Source: Blochmannia endosymbiont of Camponotus sp.
Lineage (GTDB): Bacteria > Pseudomonadota > Gammaproteobacteria > Enterobacterales > Enterobacteriaceae
Assembly (NCBI RefSeq): GCF_023586085.1
Contig: NZ_CP097757.1
Location: forward strand, 496,001-560,000
Direction: 5' to 3'
DNA: 64,000 nt
The position numbers were made by a program, and so were the translations under genes. Within the stretch, counting starts at the first letter, position 1; each line of letters opens with the position of its first letter. Under the pieces are notes generated by a model. It was not told the DNA's origin. It saw only the letters and a program-made list of their open reading frames with translations, and did no database searches. This document shows positions 30,192 to 41,840 of the stretch, piece by piece.

Positions 30192-31151
30192 ATGGGTTTA
30201 AATTTTATTGATTTTGAAAAACCTATCCTAGATTTAGAAGAAAAAATTAATTCTTTAGCGTCAATAGTATATCCAAATAAAAAATTAGAAATAAATATTA
30301 ATGAAGAGATTAACCGTCTTCGTTCAAAAAAAATTGATCTTACTAAAAAAATTTTTTCTAACTTAAATTCTTGGCAAATTGCCCAGATCGCACGACATCC
30401 TAAACGTCCATATACTTCAGATTATATAGAACGTATATTTAATGATTTTGATGAATTATCTGGTGATAGAGTGTATGCAGACGATAAGGCTATTATAGGA
30501 GGAATAGCAAGACTTGATTCTCGTCCAATCATGGTTATTGGGCATCAAAAAGGTCGCGATACTAAAGAAAAAATTAAACGAAACTTTGGAATGCCTGCTC
30601 CAGAAGGGTATCGAAAAGCACTACGCATTATGAAAATGGCAGAACGATTTAAAATCCCCCTCATTACTTTTATAGACACTCCGGGAGCCTATCCTGGAAT
30701 AGGCGCAGAAAAACGCGGCCAGTCTGCAGCAATAGCTAAAAATTTACGTACAATGTCAATATTAAAAATACCAATTATTTGTACTGTAATAGGAGAAGGC
30801 GGTTCCGGAGGAGCTCTGGCTATCAGTATTGGAGATAAGGTAAACATGTTGCAGTATAGTACATATTCTGTAATTTCTCCAGAAGGGTGTGCATCGATTT
30901 TATGGAAAAATGTTAAAAAAGCCCCTATTGCTGCTGAAGCAATGGGTATCACTGCTTTCCGATTGAAAAAACTTAAACTGATTGACAATGTGATCCCTGA
31001 ACCATTAGGAGGGGCACATAGAGATATATGTGCTGCATCTATTTCATTAAAAACACAATTATTATTAGATTTAACCGAATTAGATTCTTTTAAGGAAAAA
31101 GATTTATTAAATCGAAGATATAATAGATTAATGCATTACGGATATTGCTAA
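30192..31151 (+). CDS. accA: Acetyl-CoA carboxylase carboxyltransferase subunit alpha
   Basis: Alpha half of the carboxyltransferase that moves the carboxyl group from biotin to acetyl-CoA, first step of fatty-acid synthesis. All 319 residues align with E. coli AccA (319): FLDFEKPI-like start, [68 protein letters not shown]. The partner AccD is not in this window; AccB and AccC are at 35769-37587. AGGAA precedes the ATG. A palindromic sequence (31160-31173) follows the stop and may form a 3' hairpin. Confidence 0.98.
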   Translation: MGLNFIDFEKPILDLEEKINSLASIVYPNKKLEININEEINRLRSKKIDLTKKIFSNLNSWQIAQIARHPKRPYTSDYIERIFNDFDELSGDRVYADDKAIIGGIARLDSRPIMVIGHQKGRDTKEKIKRNFGMPAPEGYRKALRIMKMAERFKIPLITFIDTPGAYPGIGAEKRGQSAAIAKNLRTMSILKIPIICTVIGEGGSGGALAISIGDKVNMLQYSTYSVISPEGCASILWKNVKKAPIAAEAMGITAFRLKKLKLIDNVIPEPLGGAHRDICAASISLKTQLLLDLTELDSFKEKDLLNRRYNRLMHYGYC

Positions 31152-31298
31152 TTTTTAAATAATGACGTCATTAAAAATGATTACATAATAATATATGTGT
31201 ATATATAAATTATTCATCAAATATTAAATATGCGATATATCCACATTATCACGATCATTAAATCATCACTATTTTATTACACTACATTGATAAAAATT

Positions 31299-32831
31299 AT
31301 GTTTGCAATAAATACGTTTCCAGAGGGTTATGAACTATATCATCAAGTAACTAATTGTCTTATAGGACATAAAAAATTATTATTATCCTACAGTGGAGGT
31401 CTAGACTCAACAGTACTTCTAGATATTTTAACAATATTAAAAAACAGTGCTAATAACTCAACATTGTCTCCATTAACTTTGAGAGCTATTTATGTGCATC
31501 ATGGTATTAGTAACTCTGCTAATAATTGGGCCAATCATTGTTCTGAACAATGTAAAAGAAGAAATATACCTTTTTCTATAATTTATATTAATTGTTATAA
31601 TTCGGAAAATAAACAACGAAATATAGAAGCATTAGCGCGAGATCTTCGTTATAAAAATCTATATAATCATTTAAATTCAGAAGAAACACTGTTAACTGCA
31701 CATCACATGAATGATCAAGTAGAAAGTTTATTCCTTGCATTAAAAAGAGGAAGTGGTCCAGCTGGATTAAGTGGAATAGCCAAAAATGCTTTTTATGCTA
31801 ACAAACATAAATTATTAAGGCCTTTATTAGGTTGTTCTCGTGAACAATTAGAAATATATGCTCATAAAAAGAACCTTACTTGGATTGAAGACGATACTAA
31901 TACCAATATGCGTTTTGACCGTAATTTTTTACGTATAAAAATTTTACCATCACTATATCAACGTTGGCCTCGTTTTAATCAAGTTGTTGCTCGTACTGCA
32001 CAGTTATGCAGAGATCAAGAAAATTTATTAAATGAATTTTTGTCAGAATTTTTGCAGAAACTAATTGACATATCAGATGGTTCTTTATTATTTAGAGCAT
32101 TATTCCAATGCAGTATACCAAAAAGACAAGCCTTACTACGTCACTGGTTAGCTAGTTTTTCTATAAGCATGCCTTCTTATCAACTTATAAATCGCATCTG
32201 GAAAGAAGTAATATTAAGCCGAAGAGATGCTACTCCAATATTACAATTAAATACATGCTTATGTCGTCGTTTTAGGGAAAAATTATATATTTTACCAATA
32301 AGTATGAAGTCTTCTTTAAATAAAATTAAGTTATCTTGGAACATAATACATAACACAATACTATTACCACATAACTTAGGCATGTTAATATATCAACCAT
32401 TAGAAAGTAATAAATCTTTATCTCAAGACGTATTAGATCCTAACTTAAACATAAATTTTCAACTAAATACTTCTAACACCCTTGAAAAATCCAAAAGAAT
32501 ATTAACACATTGTTTTGTTCAAGCCCCAAAATCTGATGAAGAAATATCAATTATTTTTGGGCACATAGACGGATTATTACATATCATAGGTAGAAATCGT
32601 GGTCGGTGTTTAAAAAAAATTTGGCAAGAATTAAAAGTACCTCCATGGTTAAGAAGTCGTATTCCTTTGCTGTTTTATAATAAAACCTTGATTACTGCCA
32701 TAGGGGTATTCATTACCAAAAACGGAAAGATTACAAACAAAAACAATGTATCATGGAAAATATCTTGGTTACAAAAAGACATTGTCTCTTATAAAATTTT
32801 TAGAAACAGTATTAATTACCATCTTAAATAA
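31299..32831 (+). CDS. tilS: tRNA(Ile)-lysidine synthase
   Basis: Converts C34 of tRNA-Ile(CAU) to lysidine so that it reads AUA, essential in an AT-rich genome using many AUA codons. The PP-loop SYSGGLDSTVL is near residue 30; further motifs are IYVHHGIS, TAHHMNDQVES, LALKRGSGPAGLSG and, in the C-terminal tRNA-binding domain, GRNRGRCLKKIWQELKVPPWLR. I place the start at ATG 31299 (510 residues), because the first 23 codons of the longer frame match nothing in E. coli TilS (432); the true start is uncertain. An Asn/Ser-rich insertion near residue 385 makes it longer than usual. Confidence 0.93.
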   Translation: MFAINTFPEGYELYHQVTNCLIGHKKLLLSYSGGLDSTVLLDILTILKNSANNSTLSPLTLRAIYVHHGISNSANNWANHCSEQCKRRNIPFSIIYINCYNSENKQRNIEALARDLRYKNLYNHLNSEETLLTAHHMNDQVESLFLALKRGSGPAGLSGIAKNAFYANKHKLLRPLLGCSREQLEIYAHKKNLTWIEDDTNTNMRFDRNFLRIKILPSLYQRWPRFNQVVARTAQLCRDQENLLNEFLSEFLQKLIDISDGSLLFRALFQCSIPKRQALLRHWLASFSISMPSYQLINRIWKEVILSRRDATPILQLNTCLCRRFREKLYILPISMKSSLNKIKLSWNIIHNTILLPHNLGMLIYQPLESNKSLSQDVLDPNLNINFQLNTSNTLEKSKRILTHCFVQAPKSDEEISIIFGHIDGLLHIIGRNRGRCLKKIWQELKVPPWLRSRIPLLFYNKTLITAIGVFITKNGKITNKNNVSWKISWLQKDIVSYKIFRNSINYHLK

Positions 32832-33026
32832 GATGAATTATTGTCCATGATAATAAAAATAATAGATCCTCAGTACAAAATACCAAAAACTTATTTATTT
32901 TTTAAAAAACATAAATTATCCGATATAACCTAAATTACTACTACCATACATATATAGTTCTGTAATATTGATTAAAATTTAATTTTAATATAATTACTAC
33001 TTTCTTATTAAGACTTCATAAAAAAC

Positions 33027-34763
33027 TCATGAGTAAACAATCTTTTTAACCAAATATTGTATTAATGTTTCAAGTTTAATTTTTTTAATCTCATTTTTTT
33101 TACGATATTTATATTCTACTTCCTGATTAGCTAAACAACGATCACTAACAATAATGACATGTGGTATTCCAATCAAATCTATGTCAGCAAACATTGTTCC
33201 TGGATATTCTTTTCGATCATCAACTAATATATCCACCCCTATAGCAAATAAAAGTTGCTTATAAATTTTTTCTGTAATATTTCTTACATTAACAGAACGG
33301 TACATATCAATTGGTATAATAGCTAATCTGAATGGAGCTATAATGTCCGGCCATAAAATTCCGTTTTTATCATGATTTTGTTCGATAATCACAGCAATAA
33401 TACGAGTAATCCCTATCCCATAACAACCCATTTCTGCTATTAAATTATGTTTATTATTTTTTTTTATATAATTAAGACCTAATTTTGAGTATTTTTGTCC
33501 TAATTGGAAAATATGTCCTATCTCAACACAGTTATGAATTAACAACATGTTATCATCATTAACATATAAGTTATTACATGATACTGAATGTAAATCTGCT
33601 ACTTTTGGAAGAGGTATGTCACGATTCCAATTAACTCCAAAAAAATATTTACCGCTTACATCAGATCCAGCGACAAAATCACTCATTATAGCTACATTGT
33701 AATCTACAATATATGGTATAGATAAATTAATCGATCCCAACAAATTGGGATACGCCCCAGTAAGTACATAAATATCTTTTGGATTTGCATAAGATAAAGG
33801 AATCGATATTTCTGGAATCATCGCAACTTTTTTATAACTAATATGATGATCCGCTCGAATTATTAATCCTAATAAAGAACAAGAATTATTTATATATTTA
33901 TTCTTAACACGTACAATTATCGTTTTCACAACCTGACGTATAGACAAATTAAACTGATTGATTAATTCTTCTACGGATCTGACATGAGGGGCTTCTATTA
34001 ATCGCATAGTTTCTATAGCTATTTTTGCTTGTATTTTAATAGGAGAAGCGTTATTGTTTAGCTTAAAACTACCTGAATTGTTAAGTATTATGGGTACTGC
34101 TATATTGTCTTCACCATTTTCAGAATATGCCTGAAACTCATGAGATAATATTCCTCCGATCCTTCCAGGTTCAGCCTGAACAACACAAAAGTTTAATCCA
34201 ATTCGATTAAAAATAGTATGATATATTTGGTACATGTTATTATACGTATTTTGAAGAGATTCTTGACTTGCATGAAAAGAATATCCATCTTTCATAATAA
34301 ATTCTCTAGCACGTATTATTCCAGCTCTAGGGCGTGCTTCATCTCGATATTTAGTGTGAATTTGATATAGATTTAATGGAAATTGTTTATAAAACATTAT
34401 TTCTTTACAAATAATTTCGGCAATCATTTCCTCATGAGTTGGACCTAATACAAATTCTCGATTATTACGATTTTTAAAACGTAATAATTCTGTGCCATAC
34501 TCTATCCAACGACCACTTTTTTTCCATAATTTTGAAGGTTGAATTATCGGCATAGATATTTCAATAGCGCCAATTTTACTCATTTCTTCTCGAATAATAT
34601 TTTCTATTCTTCGTAATACACGTAGTCCAGTTGGCAACCAAGTATAAAGACCAGATGACACCTGACGAATTAATCCAGCTCGCAACATTAATTTATGACT
34701 AATTGATTTACAACTTTTAGGCGCTTCTTTAAGAGTAGCTAACAAATATTGACTGGTACGCAT
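33027..34763 (-). CDS. proS: Prolyl-tRNA synthetase
   Basis: Class II aminoacyl-tRNA synthetase of the bacterial type, with an editing insertion domain between motifs 2 and 3. Start MRTSQYLLATLKEAPKS aligns with E. coli. Visible: HKLMLRAGLIRQVSSGLYTW, LGPTHEEMIAEI, QIHTKYRDEARPRAGIIRAREFIMKD, and motif 3 MGCYGIGITRIIAV; the anticodon domain has DDRKEYPGTMFAD. Two codons upstream another ATG exists (34769), but the AGG ribosome-binding site is correctly spaced only for 34763. Length 578 (E. coli 572). Convergent with tilS, as in E. coli with the intervening genes lost. Confidence 0.97.
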   Translation of the reverse strand: MRTSQYLLATLKEAPKSCKSISHKLMLRAGLIRQVSSGLYTWLPTGLRVLRRIENIIREEMSKIGAIEISMPIIQPSKLWKKSGRWIEYGTELLRFKNRNNREFVLGPTHEEMIAEIICKEIMFYKQFPLNLYQIHTKYRDEARPRAGIIRAREFIMKDGYSFHASQESLQNTYNNMYQIYHTIFNRIGLNFCVVQAEPGRIGGILSHEFQAYSENGEDNIAVPIILNNSGSFKLNNNASPIKIQAKIAIETMRLIEAPHVRSVEELINQFNLSIRQVVKTIIVRVKNKYINNSCSLLGLIIRADHHISYKKVAMIPEISIPLSYANPKDIYVLTGAYPNLLGSINLSIPYIVDYNVAIMSDFVAGSDVSGKYFFGVNWNRDIPLPKVADLHSVSCNNLYVNDDNMLLIHNCVEIGHIFQLGQKYSKLGLNYIKKNNKHNLIAEMGCYGIGITRIIAVIIEQNHDKNGILWPDIIAPFRLAIIPIDMYRSVNVRNITEKIYKQLLFAIGVDILVDDRKEYPGTMFADIDLIGIPHVIIVSDRCLANQEVEYKYRKKNEIKKIKLETLIQYLVKKIVYS

Positions 34764-35053
34764 TATCATTGCCTAATATGAAAGATTTCATTATCATTAT
34801 TGATAACAACACAACAAATAATAAAAAATTAATATATTTATATATACTATGGCATTTGGTTACAAAATTATATTATTTTATAGGATATATATAACAATAT
34901 ACTTGTAATAAAAGTAAAATGTTTATACACCATATTGCCCACTAATCTAAAGTAGAATATATGATTATACGTTAGAATTAGAATAATATAAATTTTTTAA
35001 CGATATTTATTAAATACACATTTATAGCTACACAATATATATAAAGCACAAAT

Positions 35054-35623
35054 ATGAATAATGCTATATTTATGGACCGAGATGGTACAATTAATGTAGA
35101 TAAGAGTTATGTATATAATATTAATAATTTTTTTTTCATTGAAAACGTTATAGATGCAATGGTAATTTTAAAAAAAATGAATTTTTTTTTAATTATAGTT
35201 ACCAACCAATCCGGAATAGCACGAGGTTTATTTACTAAAGACGACTTTCTGTTATTAACAAAATGGATGATTTTTTATTTGAGATTACATCATGTACATA
35301 TAGATGCTATTTATTTTTGCCCACATCATTCGAAAGGAATAGTGAAAAAATTTCAACGAACCTGTTTATGTCGCAAGCCTAACCCAGGCATGTTATTAGA
35401 TGCAAAACAACGGTTCAATATCAATATGACTAATTCTTATATGGTAGGAGATACTGAAAATGATATGTTAGCGGGGCAATCAGCAGGTATTGGGACTAAC
35501 GTTTTAGTATGTAGCGGAAAAGAAACAACAAAAAAATCCCAAAGTACAGCAAACTGGATTATAAAAAGCCTAGCATTCCTACCAAACGTAATAAAAATAC
35601 ATAAAAATACAAAACCAATATAA
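35054..35623 (+). CDS. gmhB: D-glycero-beta-D-manno-heptose-1,7-bisphosphate 7-phosphatase
   Basis: HAD-family phosphatase in ADP-heptose synthesis for the LPS inner core. The nucleophile motif FMDRDGTINVD is at the N-terminus, VTNQSGIARG is motif 2, and MVGDTENDM carries the Mg-binding Asp. The zinc site of the family is seen in CPHH and CLCRKP. Length 189 (E. coli 191). In E. coli the metQIN and rcsF genes lie between proS and gmhB and the rrnH rRNA operon follows gmhB; here none of these is present. Confidence 0.96.
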   Translation: MNNAIFMDRDGTINVDKSYVYNINNFFFIENVIDAMVILKKMNFFLIIVTNQSGIARGLFTKDDFLLLTKWMIFYLRLHHVHIDAIYFCPHHSKGIVKKFQRTCLCRKPNPGMLLDAKQRFNINMTNSYMVGDTENDMLAGQSAGIGTNVLVCSGKETTKKSQSTANWIIKSLAFLPNVIKIHKNTKPI

Positions 35624-35768
35624 CCCAATTCATAATCTTTTTATTAATATTTCACTTATCTATTTAACCATATTATCCTCTGTATTTAAAGACTTAATGT
35701 ACATCTTCCCTTATTTACAATTAAAACCAATATTCACTTATATGAGATTTATATCACTTATCTTACAT

Positions 35769-37124
35769 CTATACATTTAATTTATTTTCTAAATAATTAA
35801 CGTTTATATTATTACCTTTTTGAAATACTTCGTCAGTCACAATCTTCAGTTGCAATTCAATATTAGTATTAATGCCATCAATAATTAATTCTGATAATGC
35901 ATTTTTCATACGAGCAACGGCTATATCTCGTGTTTCTCCGAAACAAATTAATTTTCCTATCATTGAATCATAATAAGACGGCACTGAGTATCCAGAATAA
36001 ATATGAGATTCCCAACGTACACCCAATCCTCCAGGAGCATGAAACCTAGTAATACGTCCTGAACTAGGTATAAAACTATGAGAATCTTCAGCATTTATAC
36101 GACATTCTATAGCATGTCCTACGGATTTAACGGTATGTTGTTTAATATCTAAGGTATACCCAGAAGCAATTTTCAATTGCTCTTTAATTAGATCTATTCC
36201 GGTAACCATTTCTGTAATTGGATGTTCAACTTGAATACGAGTATTCATTTCTATAAAAAAAAATTCATCATTTTCATATAAAAATTCAAATGTACCTACT
36301 CCCCGATATCCAATATTGTAACAAACCTGAACGCAACTCTCTCCTATATATTGTCGCATCTTGGAACTAATTCCTAATGCAGGAGTTTCCTCTACTATTT
36401 TTTGGCGTCTCCTTTGTATAGAACAATCACGTTCTGTCAAATAAATTATATTTCCTTTGCCATCAGACAAAATCTGTATCTCTATATGTCTTGGATTTTC
36501 CAAATATTGCTCTAAATAAATAGTATCATTATTAAAGATATTTTTTGATTCCGATCGCATCATACGTATAGCATCTTGTAAATCTGATTCCTTTCTAACT
36601 ACACACATGCCACGACCTCCTCCTCCATGAGCAGATTTTATAATAATTGGATAATTAATATGTAAATTCTGATATGAAAAATTAGAAACGTTATCATTTA
36701 TATTCTTATTAAGTTCATAATTCCAACCCGGAACAGTCATTATTCCTGATTTTTTCATAATATCTATAGCAGATATTTTATTGCCCATTAAACGAATAGT
36801 TTCTGAACATGGTCCAATAAAAACAAAACCAGAACGCTCTACTTGTTCTGCGAAATTAGCATCTTCTGACAAAAATCCATAACCAGGATGAATTCCTGAT
36901 GATCCAGTAATTTCTGCGGCTGAAATAATAGCTGGAATATTTAAATAACTATGAATTGCAGGCGGAGGGCCTATACAAATAGTTTCATCTGCTAAAAGCA
37001 CATGTTTTAAATCACGATCTATAGTTGAATATACAGCCACTGTCTTTATTCCTAATTCTTTACACGCACGCAAAATACGCAGTGCTATTTCTCCTCGATT
37101 TGCAATGACAATTTTCTCTAACAT
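35769..37124 (-). CDS. accC: Biotin carboxylase subunit of acetyl-CoA carboxylase
   Basis: ATP-grasp enzyme that carboxylates the biotin on AccB. Start [18 protein letters not shown] equals the E. coli start; the frame is open 21 codons further upstream, into accB, but without support. Motifs: [26 protein letters not shown] (glycine-rich loop), [25 protein letters not shown] and [12 protein letters not shown]. The catalytic Lys (RRRQK) and Arg of NTRIQVEH are present. Residue 240, equivalent to the E. coli nucleotide-contacting His236, is Arg. Length 451 (E. coli 449). Ten bases after accB in the same operon. Confidence 0.97.
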   Translation of the reverse strand: MLEKIVIANRGEIALRILRACKELGIKTVAVYSTIDRDLKHVLLADETICIGPPPAIHSYLNIPAIISAAEITGSSGIHPGYGFLSEDANFAEQVERSGFVFIGPCSETIRLMGNKISAIDIMKKSGIMTVPGWNYELNKNINDNVSNFSYQNLHINYPIIIKSAHGGGGRGMCVVRKESDLQDAIRMMRSESKNIFNNDTIYLEQYLENPRHIEIQILSDGKGNIIYLTERDCSIQRRRQKIVEETPALGISSKMRQYIGESCVQVCYNIGYRGVGTFEFLYENDEFFFIEMNTRIQVEHPITEMVTGIDLIKEQLKIASGYTLDIKQHTVKSVGHAIECRINAEDSHSFIPSSGRITRFHAPGGLGVRWESHIYSGYSVPSYYDSMIGKLICFGETRDIAVARMKNALSELIIDGINTNIELQLKIVTDEVFQKGNNINVNYLENKLNV

Positions 37125-37134
37125 TCTATTCTCA

Positions 37135-37587
37135 TTATTCGATGATAAGTAACGGTTCATTAAATTCAACTGGTTGACCATTATCAAGTAAAATAGCTTT
37201 TACAATACCTGATTTATCTGATTGAATTTGATTCATAACTTTCATGGCTTCAATAATACATACAGTATCTCCAACCTCAACTGTCTGTCCTATTGATATA
37301 AATGGATTAGAATCTGAACTAGGAGTAATATAAAAAATACCTACCATTGGAGAACGTATAACATGTCCACTGTCTATTAATTTAATATCTTTATAGTGCG
37401 TTTCTATATTTGAAGTACATACTGGTTTTTCCGAATTCTTTGCAATAGGCAAACACGTTGAAGAAGATGATCTGCTGGAAACAGAGCGAGTAATACGTAC
37501 TATTTTATTTCCTTCACAAATCTCTAATTTGGAAACATTAGATGATTCAATCAACGCGATTAATTTTTTAATTTTACGAATATCCAT
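37135..37587 (-). CDS. accB: Biotin carboxyl carrier protein
   Basis: Carries the biotin arm between AccC and AccA/AccD. N-terminal [14 protein letters not shown] matches E. coli exactly in pattern; a shortened Ser-rich linker replaces the Ala/Pro-rich one; the C-terminal biotinyl domain has RSPMVGIFY and the biotinylation motif EAMKVMN, with the Lys near residue 116. Length 150 (E. coli 156). Upstream of accC and downstream of aroQ, all on the minus strand. Confidence 0.97.
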   Translation of the reverse strand: MDIRKIKKLIALIESSNVSKLEICEGNKIVRITRSVSSRSSSSTCLPIAKNSEKPVCTSNIETHYKDIKLIDSGHVIRSPMVGIFYITPSSDSNPFISIGQTVEVGDTVCIIEAMKVMNQIQSDKSGIVKAILLDNGQPVEFNEPLLIIE

Positions 37588-37607
37588 AGCAAACCTATGT
37601 TGATATA

Positions 37608-38066
37608 TTATTTATTAATATTCTTAGATAAATATTTATACGCCATATGTAAAGCAAAATGATATCCATCTACTCCAAACCCACAAATGACCCCAAGAGC
37701 AATATCAGATAAATATGAACTATGTCGAAATTTTTCTCTTGTATATATATTAGAAAGATGAATCTCTATAAAAGCAATGTTTATAGATAAAAATGCATCT
37801 CGTAAGGCTATGCTAGTATGAGTAAAAGCTGCGGGATTGATTATTATAAAATCCACGTTCTGATAACTTTTATGTACATAATTAATCAATTCATGTTCTG
37901 CATTGGATTGAAAATGATCCATATTCATACCTAAAGAATCAGATGTTTTATACAAGCTTACTATAATATCAGATAAGGTTTCATCTCCATATATACGCGG
38001 TTCACGTGTACCTAATAAATTTAAATTGGGTCCGTTTATTAACAAAATACGAAATTTACTTACCAT
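37608..38066 (-). CDS. aroQ: Type II 3-dehydroquinate dehydratase
   Basis: Third step of the shikimate pathway toward aromatic amino acids and chorismate. Type II signature: [18 protein letters not shown] (catalytic Arg and Tyr), [23 protein letters not shown] and the His of IEIHLSN. Length 152. E. coli K-12 uses the unrelated AroD, but many enterobacteria keep aroQ just upstream of accB, as here. A GTG three codons upstream (38075) is an alternative start; [12 protein letters not shown] aligns with other AroQ proteins, so the ATG at 38066 is preferred. GAGGA lies 12 bases before it. Confidence 0.95.
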   Translation of the reverse strand: MVSKFRILLINGPNLNLLGTREPRIYGDETLSDIIVSLYKTSDSLGMNMDHFQSNAEHELINYVHKSYQNVDFIIINPAAFTHTSIALRDAFLSINIAFIEIHLSNIYTREKFRHSSYLSDIALGVICGFGVDGYHFALHMAYKYLSKNINK

Positions 38067-39802
<1,736 letters not shown>

Positions 39803-39918
39803 TTTTAAGCGCTATGAAAGAATTATATATTTTACGGTTGATTAAATCACATAAATGCACATGATATTTATTTTGTAATGTATTTAATACATATCGTTAA
39901 AGCAAAGGTATTAATCTT

Positions 39919-40734
39919 ATGTATAGGGCTGTAAATAATAAATTTCCTTATTTGGAGTTACGTTTATTTTTAGCAATCACCATATCTATTACCATAATTA
40001 TTGCTGATGGAAAATTAAATATGTTCCTTCAATTTAAAAACTACATAGAAAATTCTATTTATTTATTTTATATCTTATGCGATAAACCACGCTATATATT
40101 TGATTATGTTTCAAAAATATTAGAAGAATCTAATAAATTAATATTAGAAAATCATACATTACGTCAGGAATTATTCTTAAAAAACAGTGAATTGTTATTA
40201 ATAGATCAATACAAACAAGAAAATAAAAAATTACGTAAGTTGCTTCACTCTCCTCTATGTTATAATAAACGAAAAATAATTACCAAAATTCTTTTCGTTA
40301 ACACAGATCCATACGATAATCAAGTTCTTATAAATCAAGGGACGAATAATGATGTGTATGTAGGACAACCAGTTATCACTGATACGGGAATAATAGGACA
40401 AGTAGTTTCTACTAATACATTTAGTAGCCGCGTTATGTTAATTTGCAATCCTGCACACGCTTTACCTGTACAAATAAAACGAAACAATATACGCTTTATT
40501 CTGATGGGTTGTGGATATAACACAGATTTACGTGCAGAATATCCAGGAAATCTTGACGTTTGCATCGGAGATACATTGGTAACATCTGGATTAGATGGTC
40601 GTTTTCCAGAAGGATATCCAGTAGCAACAGTATCCAATATAACAATAAAGTCAGAGCAAGATTTTACTATCATTCGAGCGCACCCAACAGTTAAATTACA
40701 ATGCTTACGTTATGCAATATTAATTTGGGAGTAG
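39919..40734 (+). CDS. mreC: Rod-shape protein MreC, short C-terminus
   Basis: Periplasmic scaffold of the Rod complex that activates PBP2/RodA. One N-terminal membrane helix (LFLAITISITIIIADG), a coiled coil (ILENHTLRQELFLKNSELL, QYKQENKKLRKLL) and two beta domains (NQGTNNDVYVGQPVITDTGIIGQVV, SGLDGRFPEGYPVATVS). It ends LIWE, exactly after the folded domain, whereas E. coli continues for about 95 Pro/Gln/Ala-rich residues; the disordered tail has been lost (271 against 367). AAAGG precedes the ATG. Between mreB and mreD. Confidence 0.95.
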   Translation: MYRAVNNKFPYLELRLFLAITISITIIIADGKLNMFLQFKNYIENSIYLFYILCDKPRYIFDYVSKILEESNKLILENHTLRQELFLKNSELLLIDQYKQENKKLRKLLHSPLCYNKRKIITKILFVNTDPYDNQVLINQGTNNDVYVGQPVITDTGIIGQVVSTNTFSSRVMLICNPAHALPVQIKRNNIRFILMGCGYNTDLRAEYPGNLDVCIGDTLVTSGLDGRFPEGYPVATVSNITIKSEQDFTIIRAHPTVKLQCLRYAILIWE

Positions 40735-40781
40735 TAATAACATTGAATCTAAAAACTTTAAAATAAAAGTAATGCATAAAA

Positions 40782-41258
40782 ATGCATAAATTTTATGTTT
40801 ATAAACTATGGATGGTATATAGTTCCTTTATGGTTGCAATTACGTTACAAATTATTCCTTTTTTCCCACAAATATGGTGGATGCAACCATCTTGGATAAT
40901 GATATTGTTAATTCATTGGATCATAATACTCCCAAATCAAGTAAACATAGGTACCGGATTTATTTTAGGATTAATCACAGATATCGTCCTGGGATCTACT
41001 TTAGGGATTCATTCTTTGTCTTTAAGCATACTTGCGTATTTAGCAACACGAAATATTTACTTTTTTATATATACATCTATTTGGCAACAATCTTTTATCA
41101 TTACATTTCTTTCGTTTGTTAATCAAAGTATTATAGTTCTAGCAAAACTCTTAATGACTAAAGTATTTAGTACACCAGAAATATTTTGGAATTGCTTATT
41201 AGATGGCGGATCATGGCCATTTTTAGTTCTTTTGATGCGCAAAATTTATCAGAATTAA
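40782..41258 (+). CDS. mreD: Rod-shape membrane protein MreD
   Basis: Small inner-membrane protein of the Rod complex with five or six predicted helices. Matches to E. coli: NVGTGF-like NIGTGFILGLITDIVLGSTLG, SLSILAYLATRNI, and the C-terminal WPFLVLLMRKI. Length 158 (E. coli 162). The start codon lies in a tandem 10-base duplication (40771-40790), so an earlier ATG at 40772 opens only a five-codon frame; the second ATG is the gene start. Last gene of mreBCD. Confidence 0.94.
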   Translation: MHKFYVYKLWMVYSSFMVAITLQIIPFFPQIWWMQPSWIMILLIHWIIILPNQVNIGTGFILGLITDIVLGSTLGIHSLSLSILAYLATRNIYFFIYTSIWQQSFIITFLSFVNQSIIVLAKLLMTKVFSTPEIFWNCLLDGGSWPFLVLLMRKIYQN

Positions 41259-41840
41259 TACATCACTAATAATTTCTAAAAACTAATAAAATTATCGAAT
41301 TAATTATATACTTTTTAGTAAAAATAGACTTTAATTACTTAAATTTTATAAATTAATTGCTAATAAATAATAATACTGCTTGAAATACTTATCTTAATTA
41401 CTATTAAGAATAACTAAATACCAAATCTTTGTCATAAATAAACAATCTTTGAAATTAATCAATATAAATTTTAAATTAACTTATAAAGTTACAAATATTA
41501 ATGGCTTAAAAACATTAATTAAAATTATTAAATATACGCATGCGTATATTTAATCATAACAAACAATAATATTTTTGAAAATATTGTTTAATCTGTCAAA
41601 AATACGGTATACTAGTAATGGAGCTTATCTATTGTAATGACATGCAATATTCAATCTAATATAGAACTGGCATATTTAAACATTGCAGTTGAATATATAA
41701 ACTTAAATTGAAAAACTTTAAACTTAAAGTTCATGTTTAATAAAAAATTAATGCTAAAAACTAAAATAACATTAAATTTTAACACATAAATAAATTGTGG
41801 TTATATAAAATATTAATCTGACTATACACACAGGAATGAC
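41259..41840. other. AT-rich spacer between mreD and tldD
   Basis: About 580 bases where E. coli has maf/yhdE, rng and yhdP. No remnant of these genes is visible in any frame. It contains a perfect 28-bp palindrome (listed separately) and a shorter imperfect hairpin just after it, and should contain the tldD promoter. Confidence 0.5.
41527..41554. repeat. Perfect 28-bp palindrome
   Basis: Bases 41527-41540 are the exact reverse complement of 41541-41554, with no loop; the centre is ACGCATGCGT, the most G/C-rich spot in the whole spacer. A shorter, bulged inverted repeat follows at about 41561-41589. No U-run follows. It could be an operator, a transcript-end hairpin or a chance product of local inverted duplication. 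Confidence 0.8.

Noticed and set aside
31160-31173. Palindrome after accA as an intrinsic terminator
   Set aside because: The stem is short, has a bulge if extended, and lacks a U-run; mentioned only in the accA entry.
40874-41122. 82-codon frame inside mreD
   Set aside because: Alternative frame of a conserved gene, with no similarity of its own.
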